DNA of 64,000 nucleotides. Origin: Mesostigma viride. Its lineage: Eukaryota; Streptophyta; Mesostigmatophyceae; Mesostigmatales; Mesostigmataceae. The notes beneath the pieces were generated by a model. The model was given only the letters and a program-made list of their open reading frames with translations. It had not been told where the DNA came from and did no database searches. Position numbers and translations under genes: made by a program. How positions within the stretch are numbered: position 1 is the stretch's first letter; each line of letters begins with the position of its first letter. The DNA is taken from positions 2,601,136-2,665,135 of the forward strand of contig RPFO01000080.1 of assembly GCA_009746045.1 (NCBI GenBank). The letters are read 5' to 3'. Shown piece after piece: positions 45,298 to 54,313 of this stretch.

Positions 45298-47283
45298 GCC
45301 AATTAACCAACCTACTACTCCTATAGTATCCTCATCGCTCCGTGACGTGCGGTGGTTGTAACTATCCTACCGCAGCCGTCCCCACCGAAGCGGGTGGGCA
45401 GGAGACCTTCGTTTGCGGAGCAAGCGGAAGAATTAGGTGAGAAGGCGAACATGCAGAAGAATTATGTGAGAAGACTGACCATCCATCCATCCACCCATGA
45501 TGGCCAAACACACCTTCTACTCTTTCCCTGCAGCCGCTCCATATGTGTATCTAGCGATACGTAATTTTGTTGTCCTGTGTCTGGTCTTTGTCAGAAGTTC
45601 GTCGTATAGAGGTTAATTATAAGTTGTTGCTTGCAGGACAAACATTATTTCTTTTGGAGTTGTGTGCATGCAAGTCATCCTAGAGGTTCCTTTCAAAAGA
45701 TTTTTCTTTTGTGATGCGAATGTTGTTGTGTCGGCGCCCCATGGTGCCACATATGGTGCCATGTAGTGCCGCAGCATGTATAGCTGCCCCACCCTGCCAT
45801 ATAGTAGTGCCATGTAGTGCCATAGCATATCTTGACGACCCAAGGTGTGTATTTTCCAGATCTGCAGCTGTTCCTTGCTATTGATGAGTTGACTGTACAT
45901 AGGCCTGGCTGATCGCTGTCCCCGTGGAGTAGTAACGTCTTTTAAAGGTACGGAAGCCCATAACGAGCCTTCTTTGGTTGAGCTGCATGCTCATGTGCAC
46001 AGATCTATAGGGAGTTCCAGCATTCGAAGCCCAATAATAATTACGGAAGCCCAATTATGCTCTCATTTGGAGCTTTTGTCCCTGCTAACTGCTTGGCATT
46101 TGTACTTGCAATTCAGAAAACACGGACGCCAAGCCTGCCGTTGTGGAGGGCGTTGTGTCACACCCCCAGGAGTAAACGAGAGGACTACGTTTAGCTCCCA
46201 GGGATCAAAGGGCTGGATCATCCCGATGTAAGGACTATAATGGACTGGCGCATGCCCATGCTGATTTTTTGACGAAAATAAAGAGGACAAGGTACCAGGA
46301 ACAGCATGGCTGTACATAGTTGCCAAATCGAAATGATTGACAAGGGTTGATCCACTACTGTGCGCTGCAGGCACCTTTCTATTTATATTCTTCTACCGTT
46401 ACATCGACAGTACGGCACATGAACCCGCCCGGGATGGGGCACATGAACTTCAAGATGGTTGTACAAAGCACAAAAACACACAGACAGTTATTTTTTCACC
46501 TTGTGTGCATGCAAGGTGCATGTACGCCCCTGTTGGCAGTTGCCATGGTTGCCTAGCCAGCAAAGGCTGCATGGTCGTGCCACACATCGCATGCATGTAA
46601 AAATTTAATTTGAATTTTGAGCTTTCATATGTTGCAATGAGACAGTTCATATGTGCATGCAATTGTTATGAATATTGCATGGTTGGCATGGTAACTAATA
46701 TATTCCGTGCGACTCCTAACTAGCTCTTTTGAAATGAGACAACTATGAAGTGAGCTCGTTTACAAGGAAGCGTCTACACCCAAGCAAGCTGACGTACCCA
46801 GTGGAGGTCACCCTTGTGAAACGTATGTTAGGGTTTAGTTGTCCAAGGCATTGATATGGTTTTGTGTGTACTGCAGGGCCGGCAGCAGGGTATGATAAAC
46901 GATAAAGCCTGTTAATGATGGCTGCACATCTGATATATATGACTGATCGACATGTCAATGCATGTACCTCGTACGCTCAGTGCATGTGATCACACGCTGT
47001 TGCAGCCGGAGCCACCAGCTAGATTTGTGCACTTTTTAAAAAAAACAGGCACGTGATCTGGCCAAAGAGCAATTGGGCACCTCCACACGGAAATATATTC
47101 TTCAATTTATTCATCATTGTGCATTAATTGCACGAGGTGCAGCCATTGATGGAGTTTTTTCGTTGCAGCGCCAGCTCTATCCTGTGTATTATCAATTATG
47201 CCCTGATACTAGTTTCCTACTAGTTATCTAGGTTTCTCACAATAGACAGCCTTATCTAGCTCGAGCATACTTCTATGATACCA
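45298..47283. other. Gene-poor spacer
   Basis: Unique AT-moderate sequence. There is a short repeat GTGCCATGTAGTGCC at about 45,757-45,820. No supported gene. Confidence 0.4.
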
Positions 47284-47510
47284 TGCCTAGTGCCATTATC
47301 CCTGACACAGCTGACAATGTGGACACCCGCATCGGCCTGGCCTGGGCCAGGCTCTGCTCGCTCAAAACCTACTGGCACTCGAAGGACCTCGGCGAGGACT
47401 GCAAGCGCGTGCTCTTCAAGGTCTTGGCCAGTCCTCACAGGGCTCACACACTGGGCGCTCATGGACCAGCTGGCCGGTCACACGGCTGAACGGCACAGTA
47501 ACTACAGGTT
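47284..47510 (+). pseudogene. LINE RT C-terminal fragment
   Basis: The plus-strand frame reads DTRIGLAWARLCSLKTYWHS then CKRVLFKVLASP, the post-palm helix pattern of non-LTR RTs (compare the fragment at 17,515-18,175). It breaks by frameshift where the L-Y-G-A-E-T-W motif would be. Confidence 0.55.
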
Positions 47511-47749
47511 GCTCCGACAGACCGGACCTGAATGTAGGGTTTTCCACGCACAGGTCACTCCAGTCTTTGTATTATAGGGTATGCCTCACATTTCCGATGA
47601 GATTAGGCAGGGAATAATAGCTTTTGTAGGACATCTTGCTTCAACCAGTCAGGTAGACACCGCCCTAATTGGTCTGGCCACTCACAGAACATCTGGAGTC
47701 CATGCAGATTGAATGGAACAGTTAGTAGGATGATAAATCTTGGGGGTGA

Positions 47750-48235
47750 AGACCGGTGAACACCGCCACTTGGTGGCGTTGTATGATGGGATGCCCCGTG
47801 TGTCTGATATATTATTACTGGCAGTGTTTACTACAGTTTGCTGGCCATCTAGCGCGTACTGATCAGGTTGATACAGATGGGGCCCCTGCTGGTTCCTTGC
47901 GTACTAGCTGGCCAGCCCAGGAGATATCTTCTTACATGGTCAGGCCCTGCTGGCCAGGGTTCTAGGCGACGAGGTGGCCAACATTGGACATACCGCGACA
48001 TGATTTTAGCTGAAATGCAGAGCAAAGACGCTGTTGCATGGCGTCAATCTGGACGCTGGACGACGACTTGACCCCCGCTCAGCAGCAGCAGCAGCAGCAA
48101 CGCGACCTGTGCCGCCTGAATATCTCCGCCACAAAGCAGGACCCCCAGAAGCCCAAGGTGTACTGGAGGGGCGGGGACCTGATGATCACTGAACCACAAG
48201 ATGTCAGTGGACGCCCCCAGCGGGCTATAGAATAG
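47750..48235 (+). pseudogene. LINE ORF2 C-terminal tail fragment
   Basis: Contains FAGHLART in one frame and, after a frame change, RRGGQHWTYRDMI then AVAWRQSGRW, the G-H-(L/V)-A-R ... W-R-D ... W-R pattern found near the C-terminus of many LINE ORF2 proteins. A (CAG)n run follows at 48,082-48,099. Probably the same insertion as 47,284-47,510 with about 240 bp of degraded sequence between. Confidence 0.55.
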
Positions 48236-49151
48236 TTCTTGTAATCATTGCGGGTAGTCACCAAGCCGCCCAGGCTGGCAGCCATGCCTAGAATGTTTGC
48301 CTACACATCACCTAAAAATGGCCTTTTTGGTTACATGGGGTCATGTATCTCCCACACATATAGTCAGATCGGGGTGCCTTTCTGGACTTAAGGTCCCCCT
48401 AGGACCCTGTTCACATCACATAAATTGGGGGGCCAACTGACCTATTTTTAGCATCAAACCGTGACGTGGAAAAGTGCAAAAAACGATGTTTTCCAGGCAT
48501 AAGGAGGCATAGCAGCCACACACAAGTAGTAAATGTAGTCCAATTCAGCTGGAAATGGTCATGCTTATTAATTTATATCCAAAGACCAAAACCGCCCTTA
48601 ATGTATGCAATGTAGGACCAAACTATGTGCTATAATTCTGGCATACATGAGCCAAAACACCGTTTTAGTGCATTATTTTCAAACTTATGAAGCCCCTGCC
48701 AGCACATATGCGGCCCAATCATGCCAGAATTCGTCACATTAATAGCACAATACTTGAATTTACACTAGAACACAAGTTGGACATATTAGGACCACTGCCG
48801 GCCCACTAAAAGTGACGGATGCAGGCAGAAATAGAGCGATTTTTGCCAAAATACTCCATATTCTGCGCCATTGTCTTGGAAAAGTTTGCATTCTTCACTC
48901 AATTATCGTCATGGCTGTCATGGGATTCATATACATGCCACTGGGGCTGGATACATTAGCCAACACAGACTAAAAAAGCGATCATCAAGCCTGGACAAAA
49001 TCACCATCAATCACAGTAGATGCTGGCATTCGGAACAAGCACCATAGTGCCTACAAGCCTCAAGAAGGGGAGCTTGGCTGACCAGTCGTGCCTGTCGGCT
49101 GACCAGTCTCTTTTCTAAACGGGCCCCGCTCGGCAGCACACACAATCTCCT
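48236..49151. other. Non-coding spacer or LINE 3' UTR
   Basis: AT-rich, with no reading frame and no repeat that I can see. It could be the 3' untranslated end of the LINE fragment just upstream. Confidence 0.35.
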
Positions 49152-50081
49152 TTGCAGTACTTGGCCCACTCTGCTGGGCACCCCTGCTGTGCGTGTCTTA
49201 TACAGCTAATCCAAATATATATCTGCCAAAAGACCTACGCGGGTATACTACACTGTGCCGACTGGATGGGTCTGCACGCGAGCTTGAACGATCAGGGGAA
49301 GGCTTGGCTTCACTCCGTTTCCCTTGAGGGGAGCGTGGGGTCCGCATTCCTGCGCGCCCTCCCCATGAGCCCTTTGTTCACGCTGGTTCCGGCCCTTTAC
49401 GCCATCGCTCTCCGCCACCAGCTCTTTGCCCCGCAACCTCTCATCACGGCGGGTGCGTCCTGCGGCAGCTGCGGGCTTGCTCTGGATACTACTGGGACGC
49501 ACTACATCGCGTGCATGGGTGGCCAGCAGAACCAGAACTGGTTCCTCTATCTCCATACCGCTCTCCTCCGGGTGGTGTGTGCCATGGTTCGGTCGGTCTT
49601 TCCCCACTCCACCATCAAGTGCGAGGACGCGGATGGGGCCGCCCTCTACTCACCCAACCACCGCCCCGACATTACCGTGCTTGACTACGACGGGCAGGGT
49701 TGCCACCTGCTCATCGATGTCTCCGTGGCTCGGCCGCTTTCCGGTCGCCACATCCTCCGGGCGGCTGTGGATGCCGGCGCTGCTGCCACTGTGGCTGAGC
49801 GCGACAAGTTTGCCTCCTACGGCAATGTGGGGCCCCACCGGGTCATCCCCTTTGTCCTTGAGGAGTTCGGGGCCATGGGCCCCAAGACAGCGGAGTTTTT
49901 CCACGAGTGCTGCCAGCGCCGTGAAGACCGCCTCGACCTCGAGGGTCAGACCGCCCCGTGGTCGGCCCGCACGTGGTCCTCGTATTGGCGGCAGCGCCTG
50001 TCACTCGCCCTCACTCGCACCGTGGCTGATGTGTTATTCCGCCGCACCCGGGCCGACTTTGTCGCGACCCATGCGGTCTAG
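49152..50081 (+). CDS. LINE 3' end: CCHC finger plus restriction-like endonuclease
   Basis: A 309-codon open frame ending at TAG 50081. About residue 104 begins CGSCGLALDTTGTHYIAC, a C-x2-C-x9-H-x3-C finger. At about 170-195 lies RPDI followed by CHLLIDVSVARPLSG, which fits the R-P-D ... D-x-S-V active-site pattern of the PD-(D/E)XK endonuclease found C-terminal to RT in R2/CRE/NeSL-type non-LTR elements. In those families this domain nicks the target DNA for target-primed reverse transcription. The upstream RT domain is absent, so this is a 5'-truncated copy. The start codon is arbitrary. The frame is intact over 900 bp, suggesting a young insertion or selection. It belongs to a different LINE type from the ORF1 element at 13,932. 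Confidence 0.6.
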   Translation: MQYLAHSAGHPCCACLIQLIQIYICQKTYAGILHCADWMGLHASLNDQGKAWLHSVSLEGSVGSAFLRALPMSPLFTLVPALYAIALRHQLFAPQPLITAGASCGSCGLALDTTGTHYIACMGGQQNQNWFLYLHTALLRVVCAMVRSVFPHSTIKCEDADGAALYSPNHRPDITVLDYDGQGCHLLIDVSVARPLSGRHILRAAVDAGAAATVAERDKFASYGNVGPHRVIPFVLEEFGAMGPKTAEFFHECCQRREDRLDLEGQTAPWSARTWSSYWRQRLSLALTRTVADVLFRRTRADFVATHAV

Positions 50082-51505
50082 ATCCCTTCCAGGCCTGCAT
50101 GGTGGGCCGGCAGCGCTGTTGCTGCGTGTAGTTTTGTGATGTCTAGTTAGTTGTACCTTGTGCCGCTGGCGTGATCCTTGGATGTCTGTGTCAGATTACT
50201 ATTAATTTCTTCAGGGTTATTCTCCCAGTTATCGGGTTTTTCCTTATGTTGCATGCCTATCTCACCTCCGTAATCTATCATTCTCAATGAATATATATCT
50301 GCCAGGTGCCTCTCTGCTACATGGAAATACAAAGCGCAATCAAGGACAGCAGTGGCTTGGGCTGCTATTCAATTGAGCTCAGCATGCACCTAGCTGCTGT
50401 ACAACATAATTAATTCTGCATCAGTGCCTGTCCTAATTGCGCCCCCCCGCCCCCTTGCCATCATCGTCATGCTCATCATAGTCTTTGGAACGTGCACTGA
50501 ACTCCAACCCTTGGACAGTCCATAGGTCATTAAGAATCTGTGCATGTAATGCTAGCTCTTCTCAGTTGAACTCATCTACCACCCTCTCATGGTCGTGTCA
50601 TCTCTCATGTAATCCACCTAGGTTTATCGTGGCCGCTGATCTTTCAGCCCCTCCTGACATCAAAATCTGGGCAAACACACTGTTGACATCGCCCTTCCGT
50701 TTTACCCTGCTTGGCTCCTCATGTTTACCCTTATCTCATCCCTCAACACACCTATAACTGACAGTCTATTCATCCCCCTTGCATACTAAGGCGGAGCATA
50801 ACTGCGGCGTGATGGGGGATTGCCAAAAATAGGTGTAAAATGCATAAGATGGCACGGGGAGGCTCACACTCATCGGTTTACAATCACACTCATGTGCTAA
50901 CAATGTCCCTCTCTGCTTTTGACACTGCATGCACATGCATTTCCTACCGGCTATATCAAGCCTTTAGTGTGGTTTGGTGCATCAAGAGAAATGGCAGGTC
51001 AGCTGAGTGCATCAGACCACGCTTGCAACGCTGTTTGCCCACCGCGTGCATGGAGCTCCCCTTTCGGACAGTGGCGCAAGTAGCACTTACACCTTACTCC
51101 CAGCCGCTCACCCTGCCCATGCTAGCAACAAGAACAAATGCATGGTCCCCATCCCAACGTAAGGTGCATCACAAGGATGGCCCTGCCATCACCTAGCAGT
51201 GTGCCACCCCTCTCCACCTCAACCTACTCTGAAATGCCAGGGCCCCAACAAACCTTTCAAGACATGGCACTCCTCAAAGATCAAGGCAACCCCTCAAAGA
51301 AGGCGAGGCAGTTTAGGTCTAGGGGGGCTTTGGGTAAGTTAAAAGATGATAGAGTTCACTAACACAGGCCACGGCAACGACAACCTGCCTCACCCGCTGC
51401 ATCCATACATCACAAGCCATAAACTGCACAGCCTGGCATGATTGCCTAAGGGTCACGTGATCCAAGGTGCCCTTCAGGCTCACCCCAGCACACCGGCCCA
51501 TCCTC
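50082..51505. other. Gene-poor spacer
   Basis: The first 60-100 bp may be the 3' UTR of the LINE fragment. The rest is unique sequence without a credible gene, up to an abrupt change at about 51,505 where the virus-like block starts. Confidence 0.4.
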
Positions 51506-51512
51506 ACCAGTA

Positions 51513-52268
51513 ATGCGAGGGACTGGGAAGACCACTTCAGCTATCAACATGCTGAAGGCGTATTTTGATGCCCATTCATTTGACAAGCTTTACCTCATCT
51601 CTGGATCCGCGACGACAGAGCCGAAGTATAAGCTCTTGCCGACACCCGCCATGTCCATGGAAACGTACACAGACAATGATTTTAATCAGATGGTGGCGGA
51701 CATCAAGAAGGACCTGACAGAATACGAAGAGTATCAGCGCGACATGGCGGTTTGGGAGAGGTTTCGGAAAGACTACCTAGATGGCGAGAAGACGGAGGAC
51801 GACATGGACCTCAACATGTACCTGACCCTCGACAGGCTGCAGTTCAAAGAACCAGAGACGCGATTCCGGTACGGTCCTCCCTCGTCCGTCATTTTGATAG
51901 ATGACATGGCGGGGTCAAAATTGTATCGATCGGATTCTAAGGGGCCCGTTTCGTCGTTTGCATTCAAACATCGCCATCTATTAACTAGTATGGTCTTTGT
52001 TAATCAGAGCTTCACATCGGCCGGCGTGCCCCGGTCAGTGCGCGCGAACGTCTCTTTTCTCGTCTTGTTTCGTACGAAGGACCGGCGAGCCTCGCGGCAG
52101 ATCGCGGAAGAAAGCGCTGGCCATACGAGCCCAGAGGACTTTCTCGCGCTATGGGAATACGCTACAAAAGATTCGCCTCATGATTTCCTCGCCGTCGACA
52201 ACGACGAACCGGACGACTCAAAACGATACCGAAAGAATTTCGACCATTACCTAGTCCTGAAAAAATAA
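51513..52268 (+). CDS. A32/FtsK-HerA-type DNA packaging ATPase (5'-truncated)
   Basis: 251 codons. The Walker A MRGTGKTTS begins at the first residue; the Walker B VILIDDM is at about 125-131. A downstream motif, MVFVNQSFTSAGVPRSVRAN (about 160-180), matches the sensor/arginine-finger region of virus packaging ATPases. The C-terminal FDHYLVLKK is also family-like. These ATPases pump viral DNA into capsids. The family normally has a beta strand and further N-terminal residues before Walker A. Upstream of 51,510 the frame becomes unrelated Pro/Ser-rich sequence with a nearby stop, so the N-terminus is lost at a breakpoint and the ATG used here is internal. Confidence 0.75.
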   Translation: MRGTGKTTSAINMLKAYFDAHSFDKLYLISGSATTEPKYKLLPTPAMSMETYTDNDFNQMVADIKKDLTEYEEYQRDMAVWERFRKDYLDGEKTEDDMDLNMYLTLDRLQFKEPETRFRYGPPSSVILIDDMAGSKLYRSDSKGPVSSFAFKHRHLLTSMVFVNQSFTSAGVPRSVRANVSFLVLFRTKDRRASRQIAEESAGHTSPEDFLALWEYATKDSPHDFLAVDNDEPDDSKRYRKNFDHYLVLKK

Positions 52269-52293
52269 TCTATGCTCTATCATATACACGCAA

Positions 52294-52794
52294 ATGGATC
52301 TGAAGCAGGCTTACCCTAATGCTTTCAACGAGTCTCAGTCGCCAGCTCTCCAGCCCATCCAGGTTAAGGAGAAAGCGCCGTCGAAGAGTTCGTACCAGCA
52401 CAGGCTTGACAGGCGAGAGCTCGTTCTCAACGTGTCCACTCTCGTTCGGTACTTGACCGGGGCCAGGATCTCCGCGAAGACTCACGAGAGACTGGTGGGG
52501 TTTGTGCGAGGGTGCGGATATGACGGTGAACTCCCGCCGACACACACCGGCATCGTGCACGAGTGTCGGCAGAAATTGATGACTATCATAGCCGCGAAAC
52601 GAAAGCCTCGAAACCCTCCTCCTCCGCCCCACTCTCCCCGTCCTCCGAAAATTAAAAAGGAAAAAGTTCCTCGTACCCCTAAGAAACGCGGGAGACCGGC
52701 TGGGTCGAAAGACACGAAGCCGCGGACTCACAACATTGACCCCGCGACAGGCCGACCACGACCATGGGGGCGGCCGAAGAAGTCGAAGCTGTAA
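52294..52794 (+). CDS. Basic AT-hook-like DNA-binding protein
   Basis: 166 residues, starting 25 bp after the ATPase stop. The N-terminal half (about 30-100) is helical. The C-terminal third is Pro/Lys/Arg-rich with two AT-hook-type cores, KKRGRPAGSK (about 133) and GRPRPWGRPKK (about 154). Such tails bind the minor groove of AT-rich DNA. A role in genome condensation or as a minor virion or regulatory protein is inferred from position only. I recognise no family for the N-terminal half. The product is intact. Confidence 0.6.
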   Translation: MDLKQAYPNAFNESQSPALQPIQVKEKAPSKSSYQHRLDRRELVLNVSTLVRYLTGARISAKTHERLVGFVRGCGYDGELPPTHTGIVHECRQKLMTIIAAKRKPRNPPPPPHSPRPPKIKKEKVPRTPKKRGRPAGSKDTKPRTHNIDPATGRPRPWGRPKKSKL

Positions 52795-52840
52795 TAATCG
52801 TTTATATGTGGAAATTTTCCGTGGAATTCCGCTCTAGCAG

Positions 52841-52914
52841 TTATATACATCGATTCCTTACGGAATCGACACTAAGCGCTTAGTGTCGATTCCGGAAGGA
52901 ATCGTTGTATATAA
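52841..52914. promoter_or_regulatory. Cloverleaf hairpin, left copy
   Basis: An outer stem TTATATACA/TTGTATATAA encloses three smaller hairpins: GATTCC-TTAC-GGAATC, the perfect palindrome GACACTAAGCGCTTAGTGTC, and GATTCC-GGAA-GGAATC. The layout resembles a folded viral terminal repeat. Confidence 0.7.
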
Positions 52915-52961
52915 CTAAAACTTTTGCTTGCGCCGGCAAGGCTAAGGCCGATACTAGTCGG

Positions 52962-53066
52962 GTCATCGAATTGGCTATTCGATTATCGAAGTTGCCTATT
53001 CGACCATCGAACTTTCCTATTCGATTATCGAATTTTCCTTATTCGATTGTCGAAATTTCCTAGTCG
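52962..53066. repeat. Palindromic iteron block, left arm
   Basis: Five spaced units of about 20-21 bp with the core TTCGATTATCGAA or a close variant (ATTGTCGAA, ACCATCGAA), separated by CC-TA spacers. The cores are self-complementary, as expected for sites bound by a dimeric initiator or recombinase. Confidence 0.75.
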
Positions 53067-53384
53067 ACAGGGGGTCAGAGGCCAGCGGCCTATCATACTC
53101 GGCGCCCAGCGAGCCACCGAACTAGGCCTAGTCGATTATAGCGAGACATCGCGTGGAAATTAGCCGATTTCGGGGACTTAGCCGATTTTCGGAGCGACGT
53201 CGAACAACACAGATGATTAGCCGGTTGAGCACATCATATCAGTCGAATAGCTAGCGCTAGTACTCCGCCTATTCAGCGGAGAGCACTTGCCTTTTTCGAT
53301 TAACACAGCACATTAGGTCGAACGTTTAGCGTCCGCAACGTTATTCGCATTACTAGGCGAAAAATCCACCCCCGGAACGATCCT

Positions 53385-53410
53385 AGCGGGATTCGAACCC
53401 GGGATGCCGG
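53385..53410 (-). other. tRNA T-arm-like sequence, left arm
   Basis: The minus strand reads CATCCCGGGTTCGAATCCCG, a near-ideal T-arm/B-box. I could not fold a full tRNA around it, so it is a fragment or a mimic. The mirrored copy is at about 53,522-53,547. Confidence 0.45.
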
Positions 53411-53428
53411 CGTGTCGCAACAGTCTTA

Positions 53429-53505
53429 GTTATATACATCGATTCCTGCGGAATCGACACTAAGCGCTTAGTGTCGATTCCGTAAGGAATCGATGTTTAA
53501 AACTA
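53429..53505. promoter_or_regulatory. Cloverleaf hairpin, central copy
   Basis: Same module at the exact centre of the palindrome, slightly altered: the left small hairpin is GATTCC-TGC-GGAATC, the right is GATTCC-GTAA-GGAATC, and the outer stem ends GTTTAAAAC instead of TATATAAC. Confidence 0.7.
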
Positions 53506-53521
53506 AGACTGTTGCGACACG

Positions 53522-53547
53522 CCGGCATCCCGGGTTCGAATCCCGCG
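53522..53547 (+). other. tRNA T-arm-like sequence, right arm
   Basis: Plus-strand counterpart of the left-arm motif (CATCCCGGGTTCGAATCCCG). The bases just after it differ between arms (CGGGGATCG here, CTAGGATCG on the left). Confidence 0.45.
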
Positions 53548-53867
53548 GGGATCGTTCCGGGGGTGGATTTTTCGCCTAGTAATGCGAATAACGTTGCGGA
53601 CGCTACACGTTCGGCCTAAGTAATGTGCTATGTTAATCGAAAAAAGGCAAGTGCTCTCCGCTGACTAGGCGGAGTACCAGCGCTAGCTATTCGACTGATA
53701 TGATGTGCTCAACCGGCTAATCATCTGTGTTGTTCGAAGTCGCTCCGAAAATCGGCTAAGTCCCCAAAATCGGCTAAGTTCCACGCGATGTCTCACTATA
53801 ATCGACTAGGCCTAGTTCGGTGGCTCGCTGGGCGCCGAGTATGATAGGCCGCTGGCCTCTGACCCCC

Positions 53868-53975
53868 TGTCGACTAGGAAATTTCGACAATCGAATAAGG
53901 AAAATTCGATAATCAAATAGGAAAGTTCGATGGTCGAATAGGCGACTTCGATAATCGAATAGCCAATTCGATGGC
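53868..53975. repeat. Palindromic iteron block, right arm
   Basis: Mirror copy of the left block, carrying a few private substitutions (for example ATAATCAAAT where the left arm has ATTCGATTAT in inverse). Confidence 0.75.
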
Positions 53976-54020
53976 CCGACTAGTATCGGCCTTAGCCTTG
54001 CCGGCGCAAGCAAAAGTTTT

Positions 54021-54099
54021 AGTTATATTATACATCGATTCCTTACGGAATCGACACTAAGCGCTTAGTGTCGATTCCGGAAGGAATCGTTGTATATAA
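54021..54099. promoter_or_regulatory. Cloverleaf hairpin, right copy
   Basis: Nearly identical to the left copy, with a 3-bp insertion in the outer stem (TTATATTATACA). The core GACACTAAGCGCTTAGTGTC is unchanged in all three copies. Confidence 0.7.
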
Positions 54100-54144
54100 C
54101 TCTAGCGGCCGCGGAAGCTATCGAAGTTAACTTAACCAGGGTCG

Positions 54145-54212
54145 TGTCCCACCGACCGTTAGGTCGGTTCCTCTGAAGCGAAGACGCGGGTTCGAATCCC
54201 GGTGGAAGCAAC
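54145..54212 (+). other. Hairpin plus T-arm-like sequence after the palindrome
   Basis: CCGACC-GTTA-GGTCGG forms a 6-bp hairpin, followed about 25 bp later by GCGGGTTCGAATCCCGG, again a T-arm-like motif. No matching 5' acceptor strand is found, so I do not call a tRNA gene. Confidence 0.4.
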
Positions 54213-54313
54213 TTAAATCTACTTTTTGCAATAAAAACGGCGATTTATCATTTTTTGCATTAAACGCTCGTTCACATCCAAATTAATTTCTTTGCAAAGG
54301 ATATACGAGTCTC

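Larger units (their letters stand above)
52828..54107. repeat. 1.28-kb inverted repeat (palindrome), centre at 53,465/53,466
   Basis: The left arm (52,828-53,465) and right arm (53,466-54,107) are inverted copies with only scattered differences and small indels (about 95% identity or more by eye). They meet with no spacer at TAAGC|GCTTA. The arms carry no gene. They hold a 75-bp hairpin at each outer end and one at the centre, a block of TTCGATNATCGAA repeats, and a T-arm-like GGTTCGAATCC. Two terminal inverted repeats joined end to end would look exactly like this. An internal inverted-repeat origin or an assembly foldback are alternatives. Confidence 0.85.

Noticed and set aside
53385-53547. 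Complete tRNA genes in the palindrome arms
   Set aside because: Only the T-arm/B-box fits; no acceptor, D or anticodon stem pairs correctly around it.
54130-54215. tRNA gene after the palindrome
   Set aside because: Has a strong hairpin and a T-arm-like motif, but the 3' GGTGGAAGCA has no proper 5' partner and the anticodon arm does not fold.
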